Of a stretch of DNA of 64,000 nt, positions 51,562-60,265 are shown in pieces. The DNA lies in NCBI GenBank assembly GCA_963665935.1, contig OY762510.1, forward strand, positions 1,488,001 through 1,552,000, given 5' to 3'. A program made the position numbers and the translations under genes. The notes beneath the pieces are model-generated. The model ran no database searches and was not told the DNA's origin. It saw nothing but the letters and a program-made list of their open reading frames with translations. The stretch's first letter is position 1. Every line of letters starts with the position of its first letter. The stretch comes from Syntrophus sp963665935. Its GTDB lineage: Bacteria; Desulfobacterota; Syntrophia; Syntrophales; Syntrophaceae.

Positions 51562-51642
51562 TTAAAGAAACCGAGCAGCAGTCCCCTTCCGTACGATGAC
51601 TACGGTAATAATGCCCAGTATCAGAATAATGTTCCTTAACAT
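51562..51642 (-). CDS. ilvL: ilv operon leader peptide
   Basis: A 26-codon frame: MLRNIILILGIITVVIV then RKGTAARFL. Eleven of the first 17 residues after Met are Ile, Leu or Val (IILIL, II, VVIV), as expected for a branched-chain amino-acid attenuator. A ribosome site AAAGGAAAG lies before the ATG. It is followed by the alternative hairpins at 51507-51541 and 51462-51496. Confidence 0.85.
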   Translation of the reverse strand: MLRNIILILGIITVVIVRKGTAARFL

Positions 51643-51685
51643 GGTGAACTTTCCTTTTAAATACTTAAGAAGAAATATGATTCTT

Positions 51686-51714
51686 CACTAACAGAAAAAG
51701 AAAAATATTGTCAA
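51686..51714 (-). promoter_or_regulatory. Candidate sigma-70 promoter for the ilv operon
   Basis: A perfect TTGACA (51714-51709, minus strand) with a weak -10 TTAGTG 17 bp on (51691-51686), about 45 bp before the leader-peptide ATG. The -35 is in a very AT-rich stretch (51700-51760). Confidence 0.45.
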
Positions 51715-51874
51715 GAAAATTCTTGAAATGAATTCAGGTTTTTTTATTTTGTGTTTTCCTGAGTGCGAAAAATTGATTTCAATGGAACGAACACGACGAA
51801 TATGTTTGATTTCAATAAATAAATTATGATTTCCTCCCGGGGAGGTCCCCACGACCCCAAAGAGCGCTTTTTAT

Positions 51875-51903
51875 TTGACATGACCGGGAGCTTAACCTAT
51901 ACT
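51875..51903 (+). promoter_or_regulatory. Strong sigma-70 promoter for the acetate transporter
   Basis: TTGACA (51875-51880), a 17-bp spacer and TATACT (51898-51903): five of six -10 positions and all six -35 positions match. A small hairpin GCCGC-N6-GCGGC (51905-51920) sits at or just after the predicted transcript start, where it could protect the 5' end of the mRNA. Confidence 0.75.
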
Positions 51904-51965
51904 CGCCGCGCGAAAGCGGCAGTTATAAAATATTCATAAAGAAATCATCAGGAGGTTCATCAATC

Positions 51966-52523
51966 ATGTCGGACAATTTAGCGAATCCTGCACCACTGGG
52001 TCTTATGGGCTTCGGAATGACAACCGTTCTTTTAAACCTGCACAATGCCGGACTCTTCGAACTGGGTGCCGGCATCCTGGCCATGGGTATCTTCTATGGC
52101 GGCATAGCTCAGATCATTGCCGGGATCATGGAGTTCAAGAAGGGAAATACCTTCGGGACGACGGCGTTCACATCCTACGGTCTTTTCTGGCTCACCCTGG
52201 TTTTTCTGATCTATTTCAATGGACAATTCGGCATTGCGAAAAACAGCGAGGCCTTCCTGACGGCCTATCTGTTCATGTGGGGATTGTTCACCTTCTTTAT
52301 GTGGATCGGAACCTGGAAGGCTAACCGCGCGCTGCAGGCCGTTTTTCTGACCCTGACCATCCTGTTCTGGATGCTGGCTGCCCGGGATGGTTTCGGATGG
52401 AAAGGCCCCTGGGCGGTTATGACGGGTTGGGAAGGCGTCTTCTGCGGTTCCCTGGCGATTTATACCGCTATGGGTGAGGTCCTTAATGAAAAGTTCGGAC
52501 GGACGGTCCTCCCCCTCGGGTAA
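51966..52523 (+). CDS. satP: Acetate uptake transporter (SatP/GPR1/FUN34/YaaH family)
   Basis: Six-helix membrane protein of 185 residues moving acetate (or succinate) with protons. The family signature NPAPLGLMGFGMTTVLLNLH is at about 7-26, and GIFYGGIAQIIAGIMEFKKG, then FGTTAFTSYGLFWLTLVF follow. The ribosome site AGGAGG precedes the ATG. In an acetate-producing syntroph it could export acetate. Confidence 0.94.
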   Translation: MSDNLANPAPLGLMGFGMTTVLLNLHNAGLFELGAGILAMGIFYGGIAQIIAGIMEFKKGNTFGTTAFTSYGLFWLTLVFLIYFNGQFGIAKNSEAFLTAYLFMWGLFTFFMWIGTWKANRALQAVFLTLTILFWMLAARDGFGWKGPWAVMTGWEGVFCGSLAIYTAMGEVLNEKFGRTVLPLG

Positions 52524-52841
52524 AGCGGGTCCTCGAGAGAAGTTGTTCCGATCTTCTCATTCCGGTCCCTTTTGAAAATAAGGCATATCAACGACGGTCT
52601 GTTCCCTTTGCTCGGTCATTTGATGTGCGGTTCAACTTCATCCTGGGCTGTTTTCCTGTTGTCGAGGAAATTCTATCCAAACGTTGCAAGCAACGCTTCC
52701 GGCAGTGTCCTGTCGGGAGCGTTGCTTTTTTAGGGAATTTCCCTGATAATACAATCTCTGTCAGCGGGGTGCGGTCTTTCCTTACAAAGACGATGAAAGG
52801 CGCATTTCCCGAATTTCACCGAGTGTAAAGGAATCTTTCCC
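52524..52841. other. Intergenic region between acetate transporter and LysE genes
   Basis: About 320 bp with the transporter terminator at 52690-52731 and nothing else that I can support. Small frames across the hairpin are not credible genes. Confidence 0.5.
52690..52731 (+). terminator. Rho-independent terminator after the acetate transporter
   Basis: Stem GCAACGCT...AGCGTTGC extended inward by CCG..CGG pairs, followed by TTTTTT. It is 167 bp after the transporter stop. Confidence 0.85.
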
Positions 52842-53477
52842 GTGCTGGCCCTGATAACGATTTTTTTCTCATCCTTTGTGATCGCTCTTTCCGGGGCCAT
52901 GATGCCGGGGCCGATGCTTACGGCTACAATCAGTGAAAGTACGCGGCGCGGATTCTGGACGGGACCGTTGCTGGTCGCCGGTCATGGGGTCCTGGAACTG
53001 GTCCTGCTCGTTGCCCTGATGGTCGGTCTGGCGCCTCTCCTGCTGAAGGAAGGGGTTTTTACCGCCATTGCCCTGGCCGGTTCCGTCATTCTGCTCTGGA
53101 TGGCCTACGGCATCTTCCGTTCCCTGCCATCCCTGAGCCTGGCTTGGCAGGATTCGGGCGTAAACCAGGGGCGCCTCATGATTTACGGCGTCCTCCTGAG
53201 TCTGTCCAATCCTTACTGGTATATCTGGTGGGCCACGATCGGTCTGGGTTACATTGTCCAATGCCGGATGTCCGGCATTGCCGGAATTGCCGTTTTCTTT
53301 GCCGGTCACATCCTTGGGGATCTGGCGTTTTACGCCCTTGTTTCGGGCACTGTCGCCAAGGGCCGTTCTTTCCTCAGTGACCGCCTCTATCGGAATGTGC
53401 TTGGAGGCTGTGGCGTTTTTCTGGTTTGCTTTGCATTTTATTTCGCCTTTGTCGGCCTGCAGAAAATACTGTCTTGA
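52842..53477 (+). CDS. LysE family transporter
   Basis: A 211-residue inner-membrane exporter of the LysE/RhtB superfamily with about six hydrophobic segments. The N-terminal block SGAMMPGPMLTATISESTRR is the family hallmark (usually PGPxxxxxxxxs...G); SNPYWYIWWATIGLGY is the second conserved region. The start is GTG. The exported substrate, usually an amino acid or related small molecule, cannot be told. Confidence 0.82.
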   Translation: MLALITIFFSSFVIALSGAMMPGPMLTATISESTRRGFWTGPLLVAGHGVLELVLLVALMVGLAPLLLKEGVFTAIALAGSVILLWMAYGIFRSLPSLSLAWQDSGVNQGRLMIYGVLLSLSNPYWYIWWATIGLGYIVQCRMSGIAGIAVFFAGHILGDLAFYALVSGTVAKGRSFLSDRLYRNVLGGCGVFLVCFAFYFAFVGLQKILS

Positions 53478-53547
53478 GGGGTGCTGTAAAGGGTTGCAGC
53501 CTGCTGGGAGCCGGCCATGACGCGTTTCATAAATTGGAGGTGACGGA

Positions 53548-54408
53548 ATGGACAAGAAAAACTCCTTGAAGGACAGGCGGTGTTTCTTTACCCCGTCCGG
53601 AGTCTCGCAATTGAATTTGATCGCTGGTTTGATCCTGACCCTTTTTCTCCTTTCCTGTGCGGAGGTCCCCCTCACGGGACGCAGCAGTCTGAGCCTGGTG
53701 TCCGATTCCCAGGTGGCAACCATGGGTTACCAGCAATATGCCGATGTCCTGAAAAAATCAAAGCTATCCAATGATGCGGGAAAAGTGCAGATGGTCAGGC
53801 GGGTGGGCGGAAAAATCGCCTATGCGGCGGAATCCTTCCTGAGGGAAACCGGTGCGGGCGGGGATATTGCGCTGTACAAGTGGGAATTCAATCTGATCGA
53901 AGACGACAAGACGGTGAACGCCTGGTGCATGCCCGGCGGTAAGGTGGCCGTTTATACGGGGATACTGCCCATTACCCGGGATGAAACAGGCCTGGCCGTC
54001 GTCGTGGGGCATGAAGTGGCCCATGCCATCGCCAAACATGGAAACGAAAGGATGAGTCAGGCCCTTCTCGTTCAGCTCGGGGGCATCGGGTTGTCTGCGG
54101 CCCTGTCCACCCAGGCGGCGGCAACGCAGGAGCTTTTTCTCCAGCTTTACGGAGTCGGCTCAACGGTCGGGTACGTCCTGCCCTACAGCCGCCTTCAGGA
54201 AAACGAAGCGGACCGGATCGGTCTGGTGCTCATGGCCAAGGCCGGTTATGATCCCAGGGCTGCGGTAACCCTCTGGCAGCGGATGAATGCCCAGGGTGGG
54301 GGACGTTCACTGGAATTTCTTTCGACCCACCCGGCTCCGACAACCCGGATTGCCAACATCCAGTCCCTGATTCCCGAAGCGATGCGCTATTACCGGAAAC
54401 CCCAGTAA
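53548..54408 (+). CDS. M48 family metalloprotease lipoprotein
   Basis: Periplasmic zinc protease of 286 residues, similar to LoiP/YggG-type outer-membrane lipoproteins that degrade faulty envelope proteins. The signal ends with a lipobox FLLSC (C37). The zinc site is HEVAH (H155, E156, H159) with the third ligand Glu in QENEADRIGLVLMAKAGYD. The C-terminus SLEFLSTHPAPTTRIANIQS is characteristic. The ribosome site is GGAGG. Confidence 0.92.
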   Translation: MDKKNSLKDRRCFFTPSGVSQLNLIAGLILTLFLLSCAEVPLTGRSSLSLVSDSQVATMGYQQYADVLKKSKLSNDAGKVQMVRRVGGKIAYAAESFLRETGAGGDIALYKWEFNLIEDDKTVNAWCMPGGKVAVYTGILPITRDETGLAVVVGHEVAHAIAKHGNERMSQALLVQLGGIGLSAALSTQAAATQELFLQLYGVGSTVGYVLPYSRLQENEADRIGLVLMAKAGYDPRAAVTLWQRMNAQGGGRSLEFLSTHPAPTTRIANIQSLIPEAMRYYRKPQ

Positions 54409-54416
54409 TTGAGCCG

Positions 54417-55112
54417 TCAAGCGCTCAAGATCATCCTGGCATCCACGACAACGCAGCCCTCGGGATAGGCCAGCACGGGATTGAAATCCAGTTCGGCAAG
54501 CTCGGGAATCCTGCACATCAGATTGCCCGCATGGACGATGAGTTGCGTCAGAGCCTCCAGATCGCTCGGAGGTGCGCCGCGGACGCCTTTCAACAGTTCG
54601 TATGCCTTCGTGTCCTGGATCTGCCGCAAGGCTTCTCCCTGATCGAAGGGCGCCATCCGGAAAGAGACGTCCTTGAAAACCTCGATCAGAATCCCCCCGG
54701 AACCGAACATGATCATGGGACCGAAGACTTCATCCCTCAGTCCCCCGACGGCCACTTCAACCCCCTTGGCCATGGCTTTCTGGACGAGGACGCCATCAAT
54801 GGGCACCTCGCCGGCTTTCTCCCTGACATTGGCCAGGAGCTGATCGTAGGCTCTTTTGAGATCGGCGGGAGAGGCAATGCCGACAAGGACGCCGCCGACA
54901 TCGGACTTGTGAATGACCTCCGGGGAGACGATCTTCAGGACGAGGGGAAACCCCAGGGTTTCGCCGGCCTCCTGGGCCTCCTCCCAATTCCCGGCAATCC
55001 GGCCAGGGGGGAAGGGAATGTCAAATTCCTTACAGATCTCATAAGCTTCATGTTCTGGTAAAAGCTTCCGGCCTGCTCTCAAAGCCCTTTGAACGATCTC
55101 CTGATAAGCCAT
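54417..55112 (-). CDS. ADP-forming acyl-CoA synthetase, beta (ATP-grasp) subunit
   Basis: A 231-residue ATP-grasp subunit that with the alpha subunit converts acyl-CoA + ADP + Pi to acid + CoA + ATP. Typical blocks: AYEICKEFDIPFPPGRIAGN, GFPLVLKIVSPEVIHKSDVG, then MIMFGSGGILIEVFKDVSFR and AELDFNPVLAYPEG. It starts 21 bp after the alpha subunit. In anaerobes this enzyme conserves energy when acetate or another acid is released. Confidence 0.9.
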   Translation of the reverse strand: MAYQEIVQRALRAGRKLLPEHEAYEICKEFDIPFPPGRIAGNWEEAQEAGETLGFPLVLKIVSPEVIHKSDVGGVLVGIASPADLKRAYDQLLANVREKAGEVPIDGVLVQKAMAKGVEVAVGGLRDEVFGPMIMFGSGGILIEVFKDVSFRMAPFDQGEALRQIQDTKAYELLKGVRGAPPSDLEALTQLIVHAGNLMCRIPELAELDFNPVLAYPEGCVVVDARMILSA

Positions 55113-55133
55113 CTTTCCTCCCTCCGCTTTATT

Positions 55134-56564
55134 TCACTCAAACCGGGACTTGTACCGGCTGTAACGAACCATATTGATCATCACTTTTGCCGCGATGTCC
55201 GGATATTCGATCGTGGGCATTCCGGCCTCTTCCATCCGGTTCCTTAACCGAGGAACGGAATAGCCGAAACCGATGACCGACAGAAGGGGTTTCCGCTCTT
55301 CCCGGGGGAAGGATTTGTAGGCGGCAATGATGTTGTCCGCCAAGGCCTCTTCGTCCATGAAAGCGGGGGGAGTGGTCAGATAGATCACGCCGGAAACACC
55401 GGGATCCTGCAGAACGATTTTCAAAACTTCCTGATGCTGTTCTTCTGTAAAGGAGGGGGTCGTATCGATGAACCCCTCCGGCTTGCCGATATTGGCTGCC
55501 GGGATGAGAATCTTTCTCAATTGGGATTTTGTTTCCTCCGAAAGCCTGGCCAGTTCAACGGCTCCGGAAGAAACCAGCTCGTCGACGCAAAGGGTCCCCG
55601 GGCCCCCCAGGACCGTCAGGACACAGATCGCATTTCCTCTGGGCAGGGGCATTTTTTCGAAAGCGGCCGCAGTGTGGTAAAACTCGATGACGCTGGAGGC
55701 CAGAACAACGCCCGCCTGCCGAAAAACGCCCTGATACATTTCAAAGCTGCCGGCTATGGAGCCGGTATGACTCGCCGCGGCGATAGAGCCGATCCGGGTT
55801 TTCCCCGCCTTCAGGGCGACCACCGGTTTTTTCCTGGACACCTCGGCCGCCGCTTCGATAAGGACCCGCCCTTCCTTTGTCCCTTCCAGGTAGAGGGCGA
55901 TCACCCGGGTGCGCTCATCGTCGGCAAGATAACGCAGGAGGTCGATTACATTCACGTCCGACATGTTTCCCAGCGAGACAAATTTATTGAGCCCGACAAG
56001 ATTTCCCGGCTGTGCCCATTTCAGATAGGAAGCCGCAAAGGCTCCACTCTGGGTAAGAATCGAAAGCCCCCCTTTTCGATAGGCGCCGATGTCAAAGTTG
56101 GTATTGATTCCGCTGTAGGTATCGATCACCCCCAGACAATTCGGACCGACGACCCGGATTCCCCGCGGAACGAGGGCCTCCAGCAAGGCTTTTTCCCGGG
56201 ATCGGCCTTCTTCTGTCCCCAGTTCGCTGAAGCCGGCGGAAACCACCACCACGACTGAGATATCGCCCTTTTCGTCTTTTCGCCGGGCAATGGCCTTCGC
56301 CGCCTCTACGCAATCATCGGCAGGGAGAACCATCACCACCAGGTCGATCCGGTCTGAAATCTCCTCCAGTCTCCTGTAGCATTGAAATCCCAGGATGGAG
56401 TCGGACGTGATGCTGATCGGATAAACACTTCCGGTAAAACCCGCATCCCGTATGTTTTCGATGATCGAATTGCCGGGTTTCCCTTTTTTCGCAGAGGCGC
56501 CAAGTATTGCAACCCCTTTCCCTCCGAACAGACGCTCCAAAGATTCTTTTGCGGTCATTTCCAT
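55134..56564 (-). CDS. ADP-forming acyl-CoA synthetase, alpha subunit
   Basis: A 476-residue subunit with a CoA-binding Rossmann domain (VAILGASAKKGKPGNSIIEN), a succinyl-CoA-synthetase-like ligase domain (VVGPNCLGVIDTYSGINTNF) and the phosphorylated His H266 in AAASHTGSIAGS. The CoA ligase part continues to the end. Gene order alpha-beta on one strand. With the acetate transporter 3 kb away it suggests ATP-yielding acetate formation, but other acyl-CoA substrates are possible. Confidence 0.9.
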   Translation of the reverse strand: MEMTAKESLERLFGGKGVAILGASAKKGKPGNSIIENIRDAGFTGSVYPISITSDSILGFQCYRRLEEISDRIDLVVMVLPADDCVEAAKAIARRKDEKGDISVVVVVSAGFSELGTEEGRSREKALLEALVPRGIRVVGPNCLGVIDTYSGINTNFDIGAYRKGGLSILTQSGAFAASYLKWAQPGNLVGLNKFVSLGNMSDVNVIDLLRYLADDERTRVIALYLEGTKEGRVLIEAAAEVSRKKPVVALKAGKTRIGSIAAASHTGSIAGSFEMYQGVFRQAGVVLASSVIEFYHTAAAFEKMPLPRGNAICVLTVLGGPGTLCVDELVSSGAVELARLSEETKSQLRKILIPAANIGKPEGFIDTTPSFTEEQHQEVLKIVLQDPGVSGVIYLTTPPAFMDEEALADNIIAAYKSFPREERKPLLSVIGFGYSVPRLRNRMEEAGMPTIEYPDIAAKVMINMVRYSRYKSRFE

Positions 56565-56775
56565 TTGCCCCTCCTGGGTCCGGATTCCATCCCTTATCGG
56601 AGATTAGGGATAAGGATTGTATAAGTCAAGGATGTTCTTGGATTGCTGAAAGGCAGAGGCACAGAGTCCCGGGAAAAAGATTTGAAAAAAGCAGGAACAG
56701 ACTCAGAAACTCGATGGCTGGTCTCAACCCGGAAAATGAGGTAGAATATCTGGAAAAATGCAAGGAAGTCCTTTT

Positions 56776-57687
56776 ATGAGGCAGCCGATTTACCTCTCCC
56801 TGTACCGTGAAGGAAAATTGCAGGAGCGGATTGAGCGGGCTCTTGCCCTGATTTCTCCTGCCTGCCGGCTCTGCCCGCGCAACTGCAAAGTCGACCGGCT
56901 GGCCGGGAAAACAGGGATCTGCAGAACCAGGGACAAGGCCGTCGTCGCCAGTTATGCCCCCCATTTCGGGGAGGAGGCCCCTCTTGTGGGAACATACGGT
57001 TCCGGCACCATCTTTTTCAGCGCCTGCAACCTCCTGTGCTCCTTCTGTCAGAACTTTGAGATCAGTCACCATCTCGTCGGGAAGGCGCTCGAACCAGCGG
57101 AACTGGCGGCCGTCATGATCTCGTTGAAAAAGAGGCATTGTCACAATATTAACTTCGTTACTCCGACCCACGTGGTGCCGCAGATTCTCCAGGCATTGAT
57201 TACCGCCATCGAACAGGGACTGGATGTCCCCCTGGTTTACAATTGCGGCGGCTATGAAAGCGTGGAAACCCTGGAGCTGTTGGAGGGGATCGTCGATCTT
57301 TACATGCCGGACTTCAAATTCTGGGATAACGTTTGGGCTGAGCGCTTCTGCCATGTTTCCGATTACCGGGAACAGGCGAAAAAGGCCCTGAAGGAGATGC
57401 ACCGCCAGGTGGGCGATCTTCAATTGGACGAAGGGGGGCTTGCCGTCCGGGGGCTTCTCGTTCGCCATCTGGTCATGCCGGAGAATATCGCCGGCTCCCG
57501 TGAAGTCATGAACTTTCTGTCCCGGGAGATCTCCCCGCACACCTATGTCAACGTCATGGGGCAGTACCGCCCCTGCGGGCTCGCCCACCGGGATGAACGG
57601 ATCAATCGGCGCATTACGGCGAAGGAATTGGCCGATGCCGTGAAGGCTGCCTTCCATGCCGGGCTCTATCGCCTGGATGAATATTGA
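56776..57687 (+). CDS. Radical SAM protein (PflA-like)
   Basis: A 303-residue radical SAM enzyme related to pyruvate-formate-lyase-activating proteins. The [4Fe-4S]-SAM motif is C84, C88, C91 in FFSACNLLCSFCQNFEISHH. A second Cys set at the N-terminus (C30, C33, C37, C49 in ACRLCPRNCKVDR...GICR) could bind another cluster. The frame is open to 56758, but AAGGAAG lies properly before the ATG at 56776. No glycyl-radical enzyme gene is adjacent, so the partner is unknown. It is divergent from the acyl-CoA synthetase genes. Confidence 0.88.
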   Translation: MRQPIYLSLYREGKLQERIERALALISPACRLCPRNCKVDRLAGKTGICRTRDKAVVASYAPHFGEEAPLVGTYGSGTIFFSACNLLCSFCQNFEISHHLVGKALEPAELAAVMISLKKRHCHNINFVTPTHVVPQILQALITAIEQGLDVPLVYNCGGYESVETLELLEGIVDLYMPDFKFWDNVWAERFCHVSDYREQAKKALKEMHRQVGDLQLDEGGLAVRGLLVRHLVMPENIAGSREVMNFLSREISPHTYVNVMGQYRPCGLAHRDERINRRITAKELADAVKAAFHAGLYRLDEY

Positions 57688-57982
57688 AAAAACCCCGGGA
57701 ACAATCCGCGAGGTGGCTATTTTCTCTCCAGGTGGATAACGCAGGTGGATACTTATTACTCACTCTGTCTCAGGCTTTTCTTTTTGAACGTGTATAACTG
57801 CTTAATATTACATATATCCAATTTATATTGTTATTTTTAAGCCCCTGTCGGCACACTCCCTGCTCAATTACAGTCGGCAGTGTTGATTTCAAGGGTTTAT
57901 TATTCATGGAAAAATGTTCAGTAAAGACTCCCGTTATTTTCTCAGGGAAGAGGGAGCGTCATCATGATGAGGGAAGAAAAAT

Positions 57983-58600
57983 ATGATTTTAGACCGTAAG
58001 GAGACAGCAGGGGAACATCCGCTGAGGGGACGGATGTCACGGCTTTGCATGGGAATCCTCCTCTTCCTGGCCGCAGGGGGAATGACATCCTGCTATTACA
58101 GACCCTATCCCGCCGCCGTGCAGCCTGTTTCTGCCGTTAACGGCAATTCCAGTCTGCCTCTGACCCAGCTCTACTTTTACCCGAATAAGGGTCAAACGGT
58201 TGAACAGCAGTCCCGTGACCACTATGAATGTTATAACTGGGCGGTTAAAATGACCGGATTTGATCCGGGCCAGTCCGCCATCCCTGTGAATCAGCGTGTC
58301 AGTGTCGTGCCGATGCCGCCGCCGGGATGGGACACCATCACCATGTCCATTACCGGTGCGGTGCTGGGTGCACTGATCGGCGGTCCTTATCATGCCGGAG
58401 AGGGGGCGCTGATCGGTGCAGCAGGGGGAGCCGTGGTCGGGGCGGCGTCAGACGTGGCAAGACAGGAATCCGCGCGGCAGATGGAGGAAGCCTGTAATGC
58501 GCAAGGGCGAACCCAGGATGCCCAGCTCGCCGGGCAGGCCAGCCGCTTCCGCAGGGCGATGTCCGCCTGCATGGAAGGCCGGGGCTACACGGTACGTTGA
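57983..58600 (+). CDS. Glycine-zipper lipoprotein, paralogue pair member 1
   Basis: A 205-residue predicted lipoprotein: hydrophobic segment CMGILLFLAAGGMTSC with lipobox Cys, then a domain beginning YFYPNKGQTVEQQSRDHYEC. A glycine-zipper segment (GAVLGALIGGPYHAGEGALI, AAGGAVVGAA) follows, and the protein ends FRRAMSACMEGRGYTVR. The block before the zipper and the C-terminal block both recur in the next gene, where they are contiguous. The function is unknown; glycine zippers suggest outer-membrane association. Confidence 0.72.
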   Translation: MILDRKETAGEHPLRGRMSRLCMGILLFLAAGGMTSCYYRPYPAAVQPVSAVNGNSSLPLTQLYFYPNKGQTVEQQSRDHYECYNWAVKMTGFDPGQSAIPVNQRVSVVPMPPPGWDTITMSITGAVLGALIGGPYHAGEGALIGAAGGAVVGAASDVARQESARQMEEACNAQGRTQDAQLAGQASRFRRAMSACMEGRGYTVR

Positions 58601-58663
58601 GGGATTGGTCCTTTAACCTGAAACTTGCGAAAATGGATGAAATTTTCAGAAAGGGAATTTGTC

Positions 58664-59401
58664 ATGACAGATCTTTTTTATAAAAAAATATCCTGGAGCC
58701 TGGGGCTGATGGGAGTCCTGCTGTCCGGTATTCTTCTGCTCGCCTGGTCCACGACAGCGGAAGCGGCGGATCGAGGAGATCCCTATGGCGGTCCCCGTGG
58801 CGGGGCGTATCAAGGTTCGCCTCAACACTCCCCTCGTGCCGTTAAAGGCGGTAGTCCCCATCGCGAATTTCGGGATACGCGCTATCAACATAACCGCAGC
58901 TACCCTGTCCACGGTCAATCTTACAGAAATGTGCCCCATGGCTCCTATCATTCGCATCATGGCGGCCATCACTATTACTATTACGGCGGTGTCTGGTACC
59001 GTCCTTACGGGGCATACTTTTCCGTTATTGTTCCACCCTTCGGTCTGTACGTGCCCTTCCTTCCCCCTTATTACACGACGCTTTGGGTGGGAGGGGCGCC
59101 TTACTATTACGCCAACGAAATCTATTACGCCCATCAGGGGGCCGGCTATGTTGTTGTTCCGCCGCCGAAGGAGGAGGTCAGCCAGGCGCCGCCGCCGGCA
59201 GAGGATTTGTTTATCTATCCCCGCCTGGGCCAGAGTGAGCAGCAACAGGCGGATGATCGGTACCAATGTCATCGCTGGGCTGTCGAGCAGACAGGTTTCG
59301 ATCCGACGCAGCCGCCGGAAGCCCGGACAAGAGGAACGCGTGCGGACTATCAGCGGGCGATGGGTGCCTGTCTTGACGGTCGTGGGTATACGGTGAAATA
59401 G
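58664..59401 (+). CDS. Tyr/His-rich secreted protein, paralogue pair member 2
   Basis: A 245-residue secreted protein. The signal peptide ends WSTTAEAADR. The mature part has a low-complexity His/Tyr/Gly-rich segment (HGSYHSHHGGHHYYYYGG), a Tyr/Pro-rich segment (GLYVPFLPPYYTTLWVGG) and the C-terminal domain FIYPRLGQSEQQQADDRYQC, HRWAVEQTGFDP, YQRAMGACLDGRGYTVK shared with the preceding gene. A start at 58625 is possible; 58664 gives a normal signal peptide after AAAGGGAA. The function is unknown. Confidence 0.72.
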   Translation: MTDLFYKKISWSLGLMGVLLSGILLLAWSTTAEAADRGDPYGGPRGGAYQGSPQHSPRAVKGGSPHREFRDTRYQHNRSYPVHGQSYRNVPHGSYHSHHGGHHYYYYGGVWYRPYGAYFSVIVPPFGLYVPFLPPYYTTLWVGGAPYYYANEIYYAHQGAGYVVVPPPKEEVSQAPPPAEDLFIYPRLGQSEQQQADDRYQCHRWAVEQTGFDPTQPPEARTRGTRADYQRAMGACLDGRGYTVK

Positions 59402-59464
59402 GCCGCTGCAAAAAAGCTCCCCGCGTTAAAGTCGCCGGAGTGCTTGACGGGAAAGCCATCCTTG

Positions 59465-60265
59465 TCATCCCTTGAGTCGAACGGCCTTGATAAAGTGATT
59501 GTTATAGTAAGGTTGATCCAGGTTGTCGATCCTTACATTCTTTCCGGAATTGCGGCCGGAAGAGGCATGGATGAATTCATTGTTGCCGATGTAAATTCCC
59601 ACATGGCCAAAGGGTCGCCAGGTATTGAAAAAAACGAGATCGCCTTCCTCAAGTTCATCCCGGGAGACACACTTGCCGAGACGAGATTGTTCCCGGGCGG
59701 TCCGGGGCAACTGGACATCAAAGAATTGGTATATTTTGGCGACGAAGGCGGAACAGTCGATGCCCTGCATCGTGGCGCCGCCAAAGCGATAAGGCGTTCC
59801 AAGGAAACCCTTGGCGACACGGACAAATAGTTGCCGTTCATCCGGACTGCTCCATTTCCCAAGGAGCTCGGCCGTGGCTTTCTTCTCTCGCTCCACGGCA
59901 TCCCAATCTTCCTTTGTGGGTCCGCCTTCTCCCGGATTTTCGTCCAGGAAGGATTCATCGTCATCAAACACTGGCGAAACCAGGGATGTATTCGTGGATT
60001 TTCCTGTTTTTGGCTCTTGGCGGGACAGTACAAGCCTCTGTCCGGGATGCAGGTTGCGGGCGGAAGCCCCATTGAGGGCTCTGAGTTCATGCAGTGTTAC
60101 CCCGGTTTTTCTGGATATGCTGAGAAACGTATCCCCTCTTTTGACCGTATAGAGGGCGGACCTCTGTTTTGCTTTATAAACCTTCTTTGCGATGACTTCC
60201 TGTGAAAGACCGGATGATAAAAGGAGCACGAGTCCAATACAACAGAATATTTGCCGTTTTGTCAT
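59465..60265 (-). CDS. LysM - NlpC/P60 cell-wall hydrolase
   Basis: Secreted peptidoglycan endopeptidase of 266 residues. Signal peptide (IFCCIGLVLLLSSGLSQEVI), one LysM domain at about 38-82 (YTVKRGDTFLSISRKTGVTL), an acidic linker, and an NlpC/P60 domain with C171 (MQGIDCSAFVAKIYQF), H221 (PFGHVGIYIG) and H233 (EFIHASSG) as the catalytic set. It converges with the surface-protein gene. Confidence 0.93.
   Translation of the reverse strand: MTKRQIFCCIGLVLLLSSGLSQEVIAKKVYKAKQRSALYTVKRGDTFLSISRKTGVTLHELRALNGASARNLHPGQRLVLSRQEPKTGKSTNTSLVSPVFDDDESFLDENPGEGGPTKEDWDAVEREKKATAELLGKWSSPDERQLFVRVAKGFLGTPYRFGGATMQGIDCSAFVAKIYQFFDVQLPRTAREQSRLGKCVSRDELEEGDLVFFNTWRPFGHVGIYIGNNEFIHASSGRNSGKNVRIDNLDQPYYNNHFIKAVRLKG

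Noticed and set aside
56626..57657. 343-codon minus-strand frame opposite the radical SAM gene
   Set aside because: The plus-strand protein has clear Cys motifs; the antisense product matches nothing I recognise.
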